From contig CALCNO010000201.1 in NCBI GenBank assembly GCA_937897615.1, positions 186,001 to 250,000 on the forward strand: a stretch of DNA of 64,000 bases, given 5' to 3'. A model generated the notes under the pieces. The model saw only the letters and a program-made list of their open reading frames with translations, was not told where the DNA came from and did not search any database. The position numbers and the translations under genes are program-made. The stretch is from an uncultured Anaerolineaceae bacterium (GTDB lineage: Bacteria > Chloroflexota > Anaerolineae > Anaerolineales > Anaerolineaceae). Within the stretch, counting starts at the first letter, position 1. Every line of letters begins with the position of its first letter. This document shows, piece after piece, positions 54,957-63,995 of this stretch.

Positions 54957-55943
54957 ATGGATCATAGACAAAGACTTCTGAACTGCCTTGCTGGAACAAA
55001 ACTCGACCGCCCACCGGTTGCGCTCTGGAGGCATTTTCCGGTTGAGGACCAAGATCCACAACTTCTGGCCAAAGCAGTGGTTCGGTTCCAGCAACAATTC
55101 GACTTTGATCTTGTCAAGGTTACACCTGCTTCTTCCTTTTGCCTCAAAGATTGGGGGGTGCAGGATGTTTGGAAAGGCAGCCCGGAAGGAACGCGCGAGG
55201 TCAGTGCCCACCCCATCAAAGGCCCCGAGGATTGGCTCAAATTATCCCCGGTGCCAATTAAAGATAACTGTCTCTCCGCCCAACTGGAATGCGTAAGGTT
55301 AATTAAACAGGCGCTACCAAAAGAAACCCCCGTCATTCAAACTATTTTCAACCCCCTTTCTCAGGCTAAAAACCTGGTGGGGAAAAACAACCTGCCAGCA
55401 CACCTACGTTTGTACCCCAACGAGGTTAAATATGGCCTCCAGGTAATTGCAGAAACCACGATCAATTTCCTCAAAAGCCTTGCGCCGCTGGGTATTGATG
55501 GCATTTTTTATGCCGTTCAGCATGCCCAGGCAGATATTCTCACCCGGGCGGAGTTCTCCGAATTCTCGCGTCAATATGACCTCGAAATCCTGTCGCACGC
55601 CAGTGATTACTGGCTGAACATGCTGCACATTCACGGAGAGCGGATCTATTTCGCCGAGGTCAGCGATTATCCTTGCCAAATCTTTAACTGGCATGACCAG
55701 CAAACCTATCCTGATCTGCCCACTGCCAAAAGCCTGATCCCCGGTGTGGTATGCGGCGGATTACGCCAATGGGAAACCCTTGTGAACGGCACCCCGGAAA
55801 GTGTACAGGCAGAAGCCCGCAACGCGTTGCATGCAACCAATGGCGAAAGGTTTATCCTCGGCACTGGGTGTGTCCTGCCCATCACTGCACCGCATTGCAA
55901 TATCCTGGCGGCACGCAATGCCGTGGAACAGGCAGGTTTCTGA
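54957..55943 (+). CDS. Uroporphyrinogen decarboxylase-family protein, probably not HemE
   Basis: The start is set at ATG 54957, two bases after gtrA. The 328-residue protein has the URO-D fold (LNCLAGTKLDRPPVALW at the start, FDLVKVTP, LAPLGIDGIFYAVQHAQ, GLRQWETLVNGTP near the end). The HemE active-site signature (RAPxWxMRQAGRY) is missing. It therefore belongs to the wider URO-D/MtaA methyltransferase superfamily, some of whose members handle corrinoid-linked methyl groups. Substrate unknown. Its stop overlaps the rsmD start. Confidence 0.82.
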   Translation: MDHRQRLLNCLAGTKLDRPPVALWRHFPVEDQDPQLLAKAVVRFQQQFDFDLVKVTPASSFCLKDWGVQDVWKGSPEGTREVSAHPIKGPEDWLKLSPVPIKDNCLSAQLECVRLIKQALPKETPVIQTIFNPLSQAKNLVGKNNLPAHLRLYPNEVKYGLQVIAETTINFLKSLAPLGIDGIFYAVQHAQADILTRAEFSEFSRQYDLEILSHASDYWLNMLHIHGERIYFAEVSDYPCQIFNWHDQQTYPDLPTAKSLIPGVVCGGLRQWETLVNGTPESVQAEARNALHATNGERFILGTGCVLPITAPHCNILAARNAVEQAGF

Positions 55944-56518
55944 TGGCGCAACCCCGGATCATTTCTGGTACCGCCAGGGGGATCAGGCTGGAATCAGTCC
56001 CTGGAGACACTACCCGCCCCATCACGGACCGGGTCAAAGAAGCCCTGTTCAACATTATCGGCAACGACATTGTTGATGCCACCTTTTTGGATGTCTTTGC
56101 CGGCACAGGAAGTGTGGGCATTGAGGCTCTCAGCCGCGGCGCCAGACAGTGTGTGTTTCTCGATCTTGCCCCTCTGGCAGTAAAAACGATCAAGAAAAAC
56201 CTGGAAAACACCCATACCGCGCAAAAGGCCCAGGTGCACCATATTGATGCATTTCAGTACTTGCGCAGCCCGGCACGCACCGTTTTTGATTACATTTACG
56301 TTGCTCCCCCCCAGTATAAAGGCCTGTGGCTAAAAGCATTGGAGTCGTTAACCGGTAACACTCAGATTCTCTCGGAGGATGGCTGGATAATTGTCCAGAT
56401 CGACCCCGTTGAGGAGGTTGCGTTTAGTTTTCCAGGTTTTGTAGAATTTGATTGCCGGCGTTATGGATCCACCCTGCTGCTATTTTTGACAAAACCGCAA
56501 ACCACTACTGCGGTGTAA
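55943..56518 (+). CDS. rsmD: RsmD-family 16S rRNA guanine-N2 methyltransferase
   Basis: The start is set at ATG 55943, sharing bases with the upstream TGA. The 191-residue protein shows IISGTARGIRLESVPG, TRPITDRVKEALFNI, the SAM loop DVFAGTGSVGIEALSRGA and the motif IV region. There the family's D/N-P-P-F/Y is VAPPQY, so the first catalytic Asp/Asn is Ala. RsmD methylates G966. The change could be lineage-typical or signal altered activity. The 3' end overlaps the convergent NUDIX gene by 14 bases. Confidence 0.88.
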   Translation: MAQPRIISGTARGIRLESVPGDTTRPITDRVKEALFNIIGNDIVDATFLDVFAGTGSVGIEALSRGARQCVFLDLAPLAVKTIKKNLENTHTAQKAQVHHIDAFQYLRSPARTVFDYIYVAPPQYKGLWLKALESLTGNTQILSEDGWIIVQIDPVEEVAFSFPGFVEFDCRRYGSTLLLFLTKPQTTTAV

Positions 56519-57005
56519 CGATCCGGTTTCCCCCGACATCATACGAATACAGCAAATGGAACGGCACCCCCGATTTCATTGACGCAAGGGTCTTTTGAAT
56601 AAGAAATGGTACATCGTCAACGATTTGTTCCGCGGGAAGGCGCTTCACAGGATGCCAGGCCAACATCCCCTCATCAGAGCCAATAGTCTCAAATGTTGTC
56701 CCCTCTGCCCCAAAAACAAAAAGCAAAATTCCTTCCGCAGCATGCACATCAATCATGATCGTTCCGCACAGAAGTGGTGAATCGCATACGAGGCCAGCTT
56801 CTTCATTTAATTCACGTTTAGCAGCGGTGACAATATCTTCCCCGCGTTCAATGTGCCCGCCGAGTCCATTCCATAACCCGGCATTGATTTTCTTGGTGAG
56901 CGCCCCTTTTTGAAGTAACACCTGGTCGTCTTTAAATACAAAGAATATCGTACGTGGTACAACGCGGTAGCGGTTAGGAACAATCACTTGAGGAGTTGAT
57001 GGCAT
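56505..57005 (-). CDS. NUDIX hydrolase
   Basis: The start is set at ATG 57005; an upstream TTG lies inside a terminator hairpin. The 166-residue protein has a perfect NUDIX box GHIERGEDIVTAAKRELNEEAGL near residues 51-73, written here in pieces: GHIERGED, REL, EEAGL. It resembles the MutT/NUDT1 type. Substrate unknown. It lies immediately downstream of the phosphofructokinase gene and its terminator. Confidence 0.9.
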   Translation of the reverse strand: MPSTPQVIVPNRYRVVPRTIFFVFKDDQVLLQKGALTKKINAGLWNGLGGHIERGEDIVTAAKRELNEEAGLVCDSPLLCGTIMIDVHAAEGILLFVFGAEGTTFETIGSDEGMLAWHPVKRLPAEQIVDDVPFLIQKTLASMKSGVPFHLLYSYDVGGNRIVTPQ

Positions 57006-57010
57006 AGGAA

Positions 57011-57040
57011 AAAGTTTCCCCACGAGCAAAGCTCGTGGGG
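57011..57040 (-). terminator. Intrinsic terminator of the phosphofructokinase gene
   Basis: On the minus strand a perfect 10-base stem CCCCACGAGC/GCTCGTGGGG with a 3-base loop (57018-57040) is followed by AAACTTTTT. It lies between the pfk stop and the NUDIX start. Confidence 0.7.
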
Positions 57041-57049
57041 AGTAATCTG

Positions 57050-58219
57050 CTAGCTCAGGAACATGGGCACGCCCATAAAGTCACGCACCTTGGGGCGATA
57101 AGTCTCAATATCGTAGAAGCTGGGAACGTCAACGCGTTTCTGGCCAGCCAGTACCATATTGATGGGCACGGTGGTGTATTTGCCGCCGTGAAGCGCCACT
57201 AACTTTCCCGTCTCGTTGCGGCGAATCAATTGAATTGCCAGGCTGCCATAGGACATTGCCACCATGCGGTCAAGAGAATCCGGCGCACCGGAACGCATCA
57301 AATAGCCAAGCTGCTGATACATGATATCCTGGCCGGTTAACCGCTTGATCTCATCGGCGGCCATCTCGCCAACGCCGCCCAGCTTTTTGTGGCCGTAGGC
57401 ATCCGCCTCGCCGGATTCCACCACCAGGCCACCTTCCATAATGGCGCCCTCGCTGATGGTCATCATGCAGTAATTTGAAGGATTATTGCGTTTGTCTTCC
57501 ATAAGAAGATCGGCGAGTTTTTCAACATTGAAAGGAACTTCCGAGATAATCGCACGGTCCACATAGCTCAAATATGCCGAGATCAGGCTGGTCTCCCCGG
57601 AATTGCGCCCAAAGAGTTCAACAATGCCAATACGTTCATGCGAGCCAACCGAGGTGCGCATGTTGGTAATAAAATCAACTGACCGTGTAACCGCCGTAGA
57701 AAAACCAATGCAATAATCAGTTCCAAAAACATCGTTATCCATGGTTTTGGGAATTCCAACAACCGGGAAGTTCTCTTTATTCAGGCGGACAGAAAAGCTC
57801 AACGTGTCATCGCCACCAATGGTCACCAGTGTATCGATACCGAGATGATCCAGGACTTTTAACACATAATCGGTGTAGTCCATCGTTCCGTCATCACTGA
57901 TTTTCTTTCCGTATTTCGAATTCTTCAAAAAGTCCGGAACGGATGCCGGTTTCACCCGCTGTGGGTTTGTCCGGGAAGTATGCAGAAAAGTGCCGCCAGT
58001 GCGGTCAATTTTACGCACATCCTCCTGTGTAAGATTGCGAATGTAATAGTCGAAAGTTGAAGGTTCGTCGAGATTGTACTGGAGCAATCCACCCCAGCCA
58101 CGGCGAATACCGACCATTTTGTACCCAAGCTCAAAGGCATTCATTGCAACAGCCTTCATTGCCGGATTCAAGCCTGGAACATCACCTCCGCCTGTTAAGA
58201 TTCCGATGGTTTTCGACAT
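57050..58219 (-). CDS. Phosphofructokinase with PPi-type active-site residues
   Basis: A 389-residue [16 protein letters not shown] at the N-terminus, TIGGDDTL at 133-140, [10 protein letters not shown] at 157-166 and a [10 protein letters not shown] loop. The GGDD motif has Asp (138) at the position called 104 in E. coli, and Lys (158) at 124, where ATP enzymes have Gly and Gly. Asp plus Lys is the classical sign of PPi-dependent PFK (group III type). ATP use cannot be ruled out from sequence. It would allow reversible glycolysis. An adjacent terminator ends the gene. Confidence 0.85.
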   Translation of the reverse strand: MSKTIGILTGGGDVPGLNPAMKAVAMNAFELGYKMVGIRRGWGGLLQYNLDEPSTFDYYIRNLTQEDVRKIDRTGGTFLHTSRTNPQRVKPASVPDFLKNSKYGKKISDDGTMDYTDYVLKVLDHLGIDTLVTIGGDDTLSFSVRLNKENFPVVGIPKTMDNDVFGTDYCIGFSTAVTRSVDFITNMRTSVGSHERIGIVELFGRNSGETSLISAYLSYVDRAIISEVPFNVEKLADLLMEDKRNNPSNYCMMTISEGAIMEGGLVVESGEADAYGHKKLGGVGEMAADEIKRLTGQDIMYQQLGYLMRSGAPDSLDRMVAMSYGSLAIQLIRRNETGKLVALHGGKYTTVPINMVLAGQKRVDVPSFYDIETYRPKVRDFMGVPMFLS

Positions 58220-58255
58220 TTGGTTCTCCTCAAAATAAGATGAATCCGCTAAACC

Positions 58256-59326
58256 TTAGCGAGATTGTTTTTCAATTAGGGGAATCGTTAACGTGATCTC
58301 CGACCCTTGATTCTCAGAAGAGTCGATCTTCAGGCTGCCGGACAAGAGGTTAACCCTTTCCTGAAGAACTTTTAACCCCAGACCGGTGGTGTCAATCAAA
58401 ATGGCAGGGTTAAAGCCCTTTCCGTTGTCTTTTATGGTCACTTTAGCGGTATCGTTTTCAATAGAAAACGCAATATCGATTTTCAACTTGCTTGCAGTAT
58501 CGATATTGCTTTTTAGCGCATTAGAGACCAATTCCTGAATAGCCCGAAACAGGAATACTTCAATGTGAGGCTCCAAGCGATGATCCGAGCTGGGAAGGGA
58601 CGCATTAATTTCAACGCCCGTCTGCTCCTTAATTCCGGCAATATATTTGTTCAAAGTCAAAATCAGGCCCAGGTCGTCCAGCATCATCGGTCGCAGATCA
58701 GCAATGTAAGAGCGAATCTTCTGAAACGTGTTCATTGCGGATAATTTCAGCTTATCCAGTTCAGTCTTGGCCTTAAGAGGATCGACCTCGTACATACGCG
58801 TGGCAATTTCCGCCTGAACGATGAAGTTCGACAAGGCCTGAGCGGGGCCGTCATGCATCTGGCGTGAAAGACGCTGGCGTTCTGCCTCCTGAGCGTTAAT
58901 CAACATTACAAGGGTGCTAACGCCATCTTCGCGCTTTCCACCATCCCCCAGTAACGCCGGCCGCGAGTTTGAAAAGTTGATTACCCTCTCGAGCAAATTC
59001 TGGTAATTCATGATCGAATTCTTCTGCTCAACCAGTTTATCAAGCTGGCCACGAACCACCAGCAGCCGCTGCTGTGCATCCATTGCAGAGTTATAGGCTT
59101 GTTTCAAGGATTCAATCGAGGCTTTTGTTGGGTCAAGCTGAACCTGCTGCAATTGTGCGGTGACATTGGCCTTTTTCTGTGCCAGGCGGTTCAGTTCCCC
59201 CTGGCTCTGATCAATTTTGGCAGTGAGTTCAGCCAATGTGGATTTAGCAGCCTCAAATTCAGACATGAGCTGGTCGATAAAGTTTTCCGAATTTATTGCA
59301 TCAGATTGCACAGGAAACGCATCCAT
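58256..59326 (-). CDS. Soluble DegS/NarL-type histidine kinase
   Basis: A 356-residue kinase without membrane segments. Residues 15-130 are a long coiled coil. The HisKA_3 His is in RQMHDGPAQALSN near 161, followed by HATPase G boxes NGKGFNPA and TGLGLKVLQERV. It is like Bacillus DegS, which senses in the cytoplasm. The response regulator is not adjacent; the NarL-type regulator at 14217-14870 is the only candidate in this window (inference). It lies 36 bases upstream of the PFK gene. Confidence 0.88.
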   Translation of the reverse strand: MDAFPVQSDAINSENFIDQLMSEFEAAKSTLAELTAKIDQSQGELNRLAQKKANVTAQLQQVQLDPTKASIESLKQAYNSAMDAQQRLLVVRGQLDKLVEQKNSIMNYQNLLERVINFSNSRPALLGDGGKREDGVSTLVMLINAQEAERQRLSRQMHDGPAQALSNFIVQAEIATRMYEVDPLKAKTELDKLKLSAMNTFQKIRSYIADLRPMMLDDLGLILTLNKYIAGIKEQTGVEINASLPSSDHRLEPHIEVFLFRAIQELVSNALKSNIDTASKLKIDIAFSIENDTAKVTIKDNGKGFNPAILIDTTGLGLKVLQERVNLLSGSLKIDSSENQGSEITLTIPLIEKQSR

Positions 59327-59400
59327 TGGCTACTCCCTGGAAACTTGCCTTTCCAAGATTAACTTTTTAAGTATAGCATGTTTTTTTCTGCACTAAGAAA

Positions 59401-60630
59401 TCAGCTCCGTTTTGGGGGATGAACGATCCACCAGCGCGCCCAATAGAGTAATACCCCTTCAAAAAGAGGCAACAGGCAATAAAAGACAAGCGAATCCACA
59501 AACGCCGGCGCCGCGGCCCTTGTAAGAAAATACACAATCCAGGTTATGCTGAACAGCAAAAAACAAAAAACGAAGACAAATGCCTCTCCTTTTGCCTGCC
59601 ACCGTTCAACAAGATGCTTTAAGGCAAATATCAGGCCAGGCAATAATAGGAAAAAGTTGTTTGCATCAGAAGGAAGGCCAATCCATTGCTGGGCCACCAA
59701 AGTCAAAAAGCAAAGCCAGATAAAATAACGGTAGCTCTTATTGCGCATGATAAACCATTCGACAAACAAAATTCCCGCCAGGAGAACCGCAGCAACTATT
59801 GCCAGCCTTGTGCCCAAACCTCCCCAGGCTGATGTGAGTGCCGCGTTGAAATTGACAAAACCGCCAGCCGAAATCGAAAGCCACAGTTGCTTCCAGTATC
59901 CGGCAATCCATCCGGGAAGGAACAGGAAGGAAAATCCAAAAAGAACGATGGTGCTGCCGAGGAAAAAGGAAATTACCTTTCCGCGCTTTTTGAAAGCGGC
60001 AAACAAGAGTGCGATCAGCAGGAAGAGAAAAGAGAATTGAATCTCTAGCAGCAGGCCGCTCAGCAGTATGCCGGCCAGTTCGTCGTTATGGTCTCGCAGA
60101 CTGAGAAGCGCACCAACGATGAACACTGCGATGAGGATGATTGCGTTTCCATCCACCACGGCCCGTACAGAGTGATAAAAAGTGATAAAGAAGACCAAAA
60201 GAAGAATGCTTGTGCGTAAGGCGGGCTTCCAATTCGCCAGGTTTAGACTGAGCCAGTAACACAACACTACCAGTATTTCCAAAAACACCATCCATGCTGC
60301 TCGCGCAACCACGTACTCTTTGATCAGTCCAAACGGGAGAAAAATGACCAACGAAAAAAGTGGATAAGTAAAGCGAAACTCATACTCGCCAGCCATCGCG
60401 GGCCTATCGTAAGCACTCACTTGAATCTTGTACAAGGTTGTTTCCGAATATGGGTCTGCATGATCGGTAATCACAGCGCGCGCGGTAGTCCATTGCGTTA
60501 AAAAGTACTTGCCGCCAGCATAGTTTTTGGCAAATGCCAGGTTGGCAAAATACAATAGAACAACCCCAAGAAGCACCGCCAAAACAATAAGAAGAGTCCG
60601 AAGGTTTACAAAACGCGCTCTCAATCTCAC
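59401..60630 (-). CDS. GT87-like polytopic glycosyltransferase (DUF2029)
   Basis: A 409-residue protein with about ten membrane helices. The first loop has DHADPYSE with the conserved acidic pair and the FRFTYPLFSL block typical of the GT-C glycosyltransferase family 87, whose actinobacterial members add mannose from polyprenyl-phosphate donors. Acceptor and sugar are unknown. It is divergent from the nitrilase gene with a 32-base gap. Confidence 0.78.
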   Translation of the reverse strand: MRLRARFVNLRTLLIVLAVLLGVVLLYFANLAFAKNYAGGKYFLTQWTTARAVITDHADPYSETTLYKIQVSAYDRPAMAGEYEFRFTYPLFSLVIFLPFGLIKEYVVARAAWMVFLEILVVLCYWLSLNLANWKPALRTSILLLVFFITFYHSVRAVVDGNAIILIAVFIVGALLSLRDHNDELAGILLSGLLLEIQFSFLFLLIALLFAAFKKRGKVISFFLGSTIVLFGFSFLFLPGWIAGYWKQLWLSISAGGFVNFNAALTSAWGGLGTRLAIVAAVLLAGILFVEWFIMRNKSYRYFIWLCFLTLVAQQWIGLPSDANNFFLLLPGLIFALKHLVERWQAKGEAFVFVFCFLLFSITWIVYFLTRAAAPAFVDSLVFYCLLPLFEGVLLYWARWWIVHPPKRS

Positions 60631-60649
60631 TCCGATTTTTGATTCTCAT

Positions 60650-60655
60650 TATAAT
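60650..60655 (+). promoter_or_regulatory. Possible -10 element giving a leaderless nitrilase mRNA
   Basis: TATAAT ends 7 bases before the ATG at 60663, so transcription would begin at or next to the start codon. There is no Shine-Dalgarno sequence upstream and no clear -35. Confidence 0.35.
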
Positions 60656-60662
60656 TGAACAA

Positions 60663-61424
60663 ATGATTAAAGTTGCGCTCGGACAAATGCAGGTTGAACA
60701 GGAACACAGCGAAACCAATATCGCGACTGCGTTCAGGATGATTGAGGCAGCGGCCCAAAATAGATGCTCTGTTTTGGTTTTGCCGGAAGTCTGGCCAACA
60801 GGATTCAGGCTGGAAAACTGCACTGCCTTTTCCGAGATTTCCCGTACCCTTTTACCTGAATTGCATAGCAAGGCAGATCAGAATAGGCTGGAAATTATCG
60901 GGTCGTACATCACTCGCCACACAAACAAGTTTTTCAATGAGTTCATTGCTTTGCGCCCGGGGCAAAAGCCTGCGTCTTATAAAAAGCTCCACCTTTTTCC
61001 CTCGCTGCAAGAACCCCGGTACCTCACCGCTGGCCGGTCTGTTACAGTGTTCCAGTGCTCACTCGGAGTATGCGGAGCGTCAATTTGCTACGATCTGCGT
61101 TTCCCGGCCATGTACAAGAAAATGGTAAATAAAGGGGCTATTGCGCAGATCATCCCAGCACAATGGCCTGCTACCCGCTTACATCACTGGAATACCCTGC
61201 TTCAGGCGCGGGCCATCGAGACCGTGTCTTACGTCGTTGGCGTTAACGCGGTGGGGAAAAGCGGCAAAGCCACACTGGGTGGGCACTCCTCCTTGATCTC
61301 GCCGGAAGGGGAGATCCTTGCGCAGGCAAGTGGCACCAATGAAGAGATCGTTTTCGTTGAGATCGACCCAACTCTGGTACAAAAAACGAGAGAGAAATAT
61401 CCTTTTATTCTCTCTGCCCAATAA
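60663..61424 (+). CDS. Carbon-nitrogen hydrolase (nitrilase superfamily)
   Basis: The start is set at ATG 60663 (KVALGQMQVE follows); an earlier in-frame codon would overlap the divergent gene region. The 253-residue enzyme has the Glu-Lys-Cys triad: Glu in VLPEVWPTGF, Lys in YKKLHLF and Cys in GASICYDLRFP. The order and length resemble omega-amidase (Nit2-like) enzymes, which deaminate alpha-ketoglutaramate. Substrate not certain. A strong terminator follows the stop. Confidence 0.88.
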   Translation: MIKVALGQMQVEQEHSETNIATAFRMIEAAAQNRCSVLVLPEVWPTGFRLENCTAFSEISRTLLPELHSKADQNRLEIIGSYITRHTNKFFNEFIALRPGQKPASYKKLHLFPSLQEPRYLTAGRSVTVFQCSLGVCGASICYDLRFPAMYKKMVNKGAIAQIIPAQWPATRLHHWNTLLQARAIETVSYVVGVNAVGKSGKATLGGHSSLISPEGEILAQASGTNEEIVFVEIDPTLVQKTREKYPFILSAQ

Positions 61425-61448
61425 AAAATCCTCTCGCGAGGATTTTTT
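61423..61448. terminator. Strong bidirectional intrinsic terminator
   Basis: A perfect 11-base inverted repeat (AAAAAATCCTC and its complement) with a TCGC loop, flanked by A and T runs, between the convergent nitrilase and GNAT genes. Confidence 0.92.
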
Positions 61449-61453
61449 ATCTT

Positions 61454-62584
61454 CTAGAGTTTTTTCTTGTACACACGGTGGTTCTTATACGGCTGCCCTC
61501 CCACGCTGATCAAGTCCTTACGCATCTGCACCGCAGTTTCGGCAACCTGTGTCAATTCGCCATGGATAAAACCAAAATCCTTCATCGTTTTTTCCATCTC
61601 ATAATACAAGAGAGCGTTTCCTCCCCTGCCGTGGTACTCTGGCAGCACCCCTGCCCCGTTCAGCGAGAACCACTTGGTTTTCCGCATCTCAAGGAGAATG
61701 TCAATGATTGCCAGCGGTGTGATCCGTCCATTGTGCCGCTGCAGCGCTGCAGTAATATCAGGGAACGCCAGCAGGAAACCGGCAATTTCATCGCCACAAG
61801 TGATCAATTTGATCAGCCTGTGGTCAATCACCTGCATCAGGTTTTTCACCAGCAGGTCCACTTCGCGTTGCGAAAGCGGATAGTATTCCCAGTTATTAAT
61901 GAACGTCTGGTTATACGCAATCCCTAGTTTATCTGCCCAATCCCGGATCATCTCATGCTTGCTTTTGAAAGTGATCACTTTAAAAGTGCCCCGTTCAAGA
62001 ACGCGGCGAGCAACCTCCTTAACCTTGACCGGGACATTAAAGTTATCTACATTCAGGTAACAGGAAACAAAATCAACTTCCTTTTCAAAACCAATGTGCT
62101 CCAGCAACTTTGGGTAATATGCAAAGTTGTAGTTCATCATGGTCATCATCTGTCTGTGTTCGTAGCCCTCGACGAGGATACCGTAGCCATCAAATGCAGA
62201 CAGGCCTTTTGGCCCCACAACCTCGGTTAATCCTTGCTGGCGGCACCACGCAAAGGCAGCTTCAAACAGCGCGTCGGCAACTTCCTGATCATCAATAGAG
62301 TCAAAGAGATAGAACTGACCTTTTTTGACCTGGTGGTATTCGTTGAAGGGCTTGTTCACAAAAGCGCCCAGGCGGCCTACGATCTTCTCATCTTTTTTAG
62401 CCACCCAAAAAGCGCCGTCGGAATGCTCAAAAAAAGGATGTTTTTCCTTGTTTAGCATCAACTTAATGTCATCAAAAAAAGGAGGACAAAAGTTTTTCTC
62501 GCCCTTGTATAGATCATATTGAAATTGCACAAAAGCATTTACCTGTTTCTTTGAGTTCAGATCAACCGTTTCAATCGTGACCAT
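61454..62584 (-). CDS. GNAT-superfamily acyltransferase-like protein
   Basis: The start is set at ATG 62584 with GGAGAAG upstream. The 376-residue protein appears to have two GNAT-like halves: an N-terminal one with FWVAKKDEKIVGRLGAF (strand 4 pattern) and a C-terminal one with EIAGFLLAFPDI and GAGVLPEYHGRGGNALLYYEME. The second carries the acetyl-CoA pyrophosphate loop. Two-domain acyltransferases of this size are often annotated only as N-acetyltransferase. Substrate unknown. Confidence 0.75.
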   Translation of the reverse strand: MVTIETVDLNSKKQVNAFVQFQYDLYKGEKNFCPPFFDDIKLMLNKEKHPFFEHSDGAFWVAKKDEKIVGRLGAFVNKPFNEYHQVKKGQFYLFDSIDDQEVADALFEAAFAWCRQQGLTEVVGPKGLSAFDGYGILVEGYEHRQMMTMMNYNFAYYPKLLEHIGFEKEVDFVSCYLNVDNFNVPVKVKEVARRVLERGTFKVITFKSKHEMIRDWADKLGIAYNQTFINNWEYYPLSQREVDLLVKNLMQVIDHRLIKLITCGDEIAGFLLAFPDITAALQRHNGRITPLAIIDILLEMRKTKWFSLNGAGVLPEYHGRGGNALLYYEMEKTMKDFGFIHGELTQVAETAVQMRKDLISVGGQPYKNHRVYKKKL

Positions 62585-62663
62585 TTTTCTTCTCCAACAA
62601 GGCGGGATGTAAAAAGCAGTATACACTATATCCTAACAAATGCAATTAGGATTTGAAATCACT

Positions 62664-62672
62664 TGTTATAAT
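62664..62672 (+). promoter_or_regulatory. Putative extended -10 promoter of murA
   Basis: TGT followed by TATAAT. The leader would be about 33 bases and includes AGGAGA 6 bases before the murA ATG. No good -35. Confidence 0.45.
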
Positions 62673-62711
62673 GCTATCTACAATCTCGGTTTAGTCGACT
62701 AGGAGACCAAC

Positions 62712-63995
62712 ATGGAGAAATTCCTGATTGAAGGTGGTATCCCGCTTCACGGGGAAATCACCCCCGGCGGAAACAAAAACGCAGCTCTCCCACTGATGGC
62801 GGCCTGCCTTCTCACAACAGAACCTGTCATCTTGCATAACGTCCCCAATATTCAGGATGTGCAGACAATGCGCAAACTTTTCATGAGCCTTGGGGTTGAG
62901 TTTGAAGAAATTTCCGACCATGTTTGGAAAATTCAGGCAAAGGATTTACGCCCGGCTGATCTGGATCCCGACCTGTGCCGAAAAATCCGCGCCTCGATCC
63001 TGCTGGCGGGGCCAATGCTTGCACGCATTGGCAAGCTGGAGTTGCCACCGCCGGGCGGCGATGTCATCGGCAGGCGCCGCGTGGATACGCACATGCTCGC
63101 ACTGGAAAAACTGGGAGCAAAGATCAAATACGAGCGTACTTTTTCCTTTGAATGCAAGAAGCTAAAAGGCGCAGATATTCTACTGGACGAGGCCAGCGTA
63201 ACCGCCACTGAAAACGCGCTGATGGCCTGTGTACTTGCAGAAGGCACCACCATCCTGCGCAATGCCGCTTCAGAGCCGCATGTGCAGGAACTCTGCCAGA
63301 TGTTAAATGCGATGGGCGCTCAGATCGACAATATTGGCTCAAATACGCTGGTCATTCAGGGCGTGAATTCGCTTCACGGTACCGAGTTCACCATTGGCCC
63401 CGATTATCTGGAAGTCGTCAGTTTTATTGGCGCTGCAGCTGTCACTCACGGCGAGGTCACCATTAAAAATGCCGGCAACAAGTATCTGGATATGATCAAG
63501 CTTGTTTTCGGACGGCTGGGGGTTACCTGGCACGAGCAGGGTGACGACCTCTTTGTGCCCGCCAGACAAAAACTACGCATCGAATCAGACCTGGGTGGGG
63601 CTATCCCTATCATCAACGTGATGCCCTGGCCTGCTTTTCCAACTGACTTAATGAGTATTGCTATTGTGGTTGCCAGCCAAAGCAAGGGAACGGCACTCTT
63701 CCATGACTGGATGTACCCCTCCCGGATGTTCTTCACGGATAAGCTTGTCGGCATGGGGGCACAAATCGTTCTGTGCGACCCGCATCGCTGCATGGTGCAG
63801 GGCCCTACGCAGCTTTCCGGCGAGAAAATGGAAAGCCCCGATATCCGCGCCGGCATCTCCCTGGTGCTGGCAGCATTATCCGCAAAGGGAAAGTCAACCA
63901 TCCGCAATATCGCCCAAATTGACCGGGGTTATGAAAACGTGGAACAAAAGCTGCAAAAACTAGGGGCCAGGATCGAAAGGGTAAAAGAAGAATAA
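62712..63995 (+). CDS. murA: UDP-N-acetylglucosamine 1-carboxyvinyltransferase (Asp-type MurA)
   Basis: A 427-residue enzyme, normal length. Lys22 in GGNKNAAL, Arg in IGRRRVDTH, and the C-terminal KSTIRNIAQIDRGYE match MurA. It adds enolpyruvyl to UDP-GlcNAc in the first committed step of peptidoglycan synthesis. The catalytic loop reads PPPGGDVIG: residue 117 is Asp (codon GAT at 63060-63062) where most MurA have Cys (115 in E. coli). Mycobacterial and chlamydial MurA also have Asp and are insensitive to fosfomycin. AGGAGA precedes the start. Confidence 0.95.
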   Translation: MEKFLIEGGIPLHGEITPGGNKNAALPLMAACLLTTEPVILHNVPNIQDVQTMRKLFMSLGVEFEEISDHVWKIQAKDLRPADLDPDLCRKIRASILLAGPMLARIGKLELPPPGGDVIGRRRVDTHMLALEKLGAKIKYERTFSFECKKLKGADILLDEASVTATENALMACVLAEGTTILRNAASEPHVQELCQMLNAMGAQIDNIGSNTLVIQGVNSLHGTEFTIGPDYLEVVSFIGAAAVTHGEVTIKNAGNKYLDMIKLVFGRLGVTWHEQGDDLFVPARQKLRIESDLGGAIPIINVMPWPAFPTDLMSIAIVVASQSKGTALFHDWMYPSRMFFTDKLVGMGAQIVLCDPHRCMVQGPTQLSGEKMESPDIRAGISLVLAALSAKGKSTIRNIAQIDRGYENVEQKLQKLGARIERVKEE

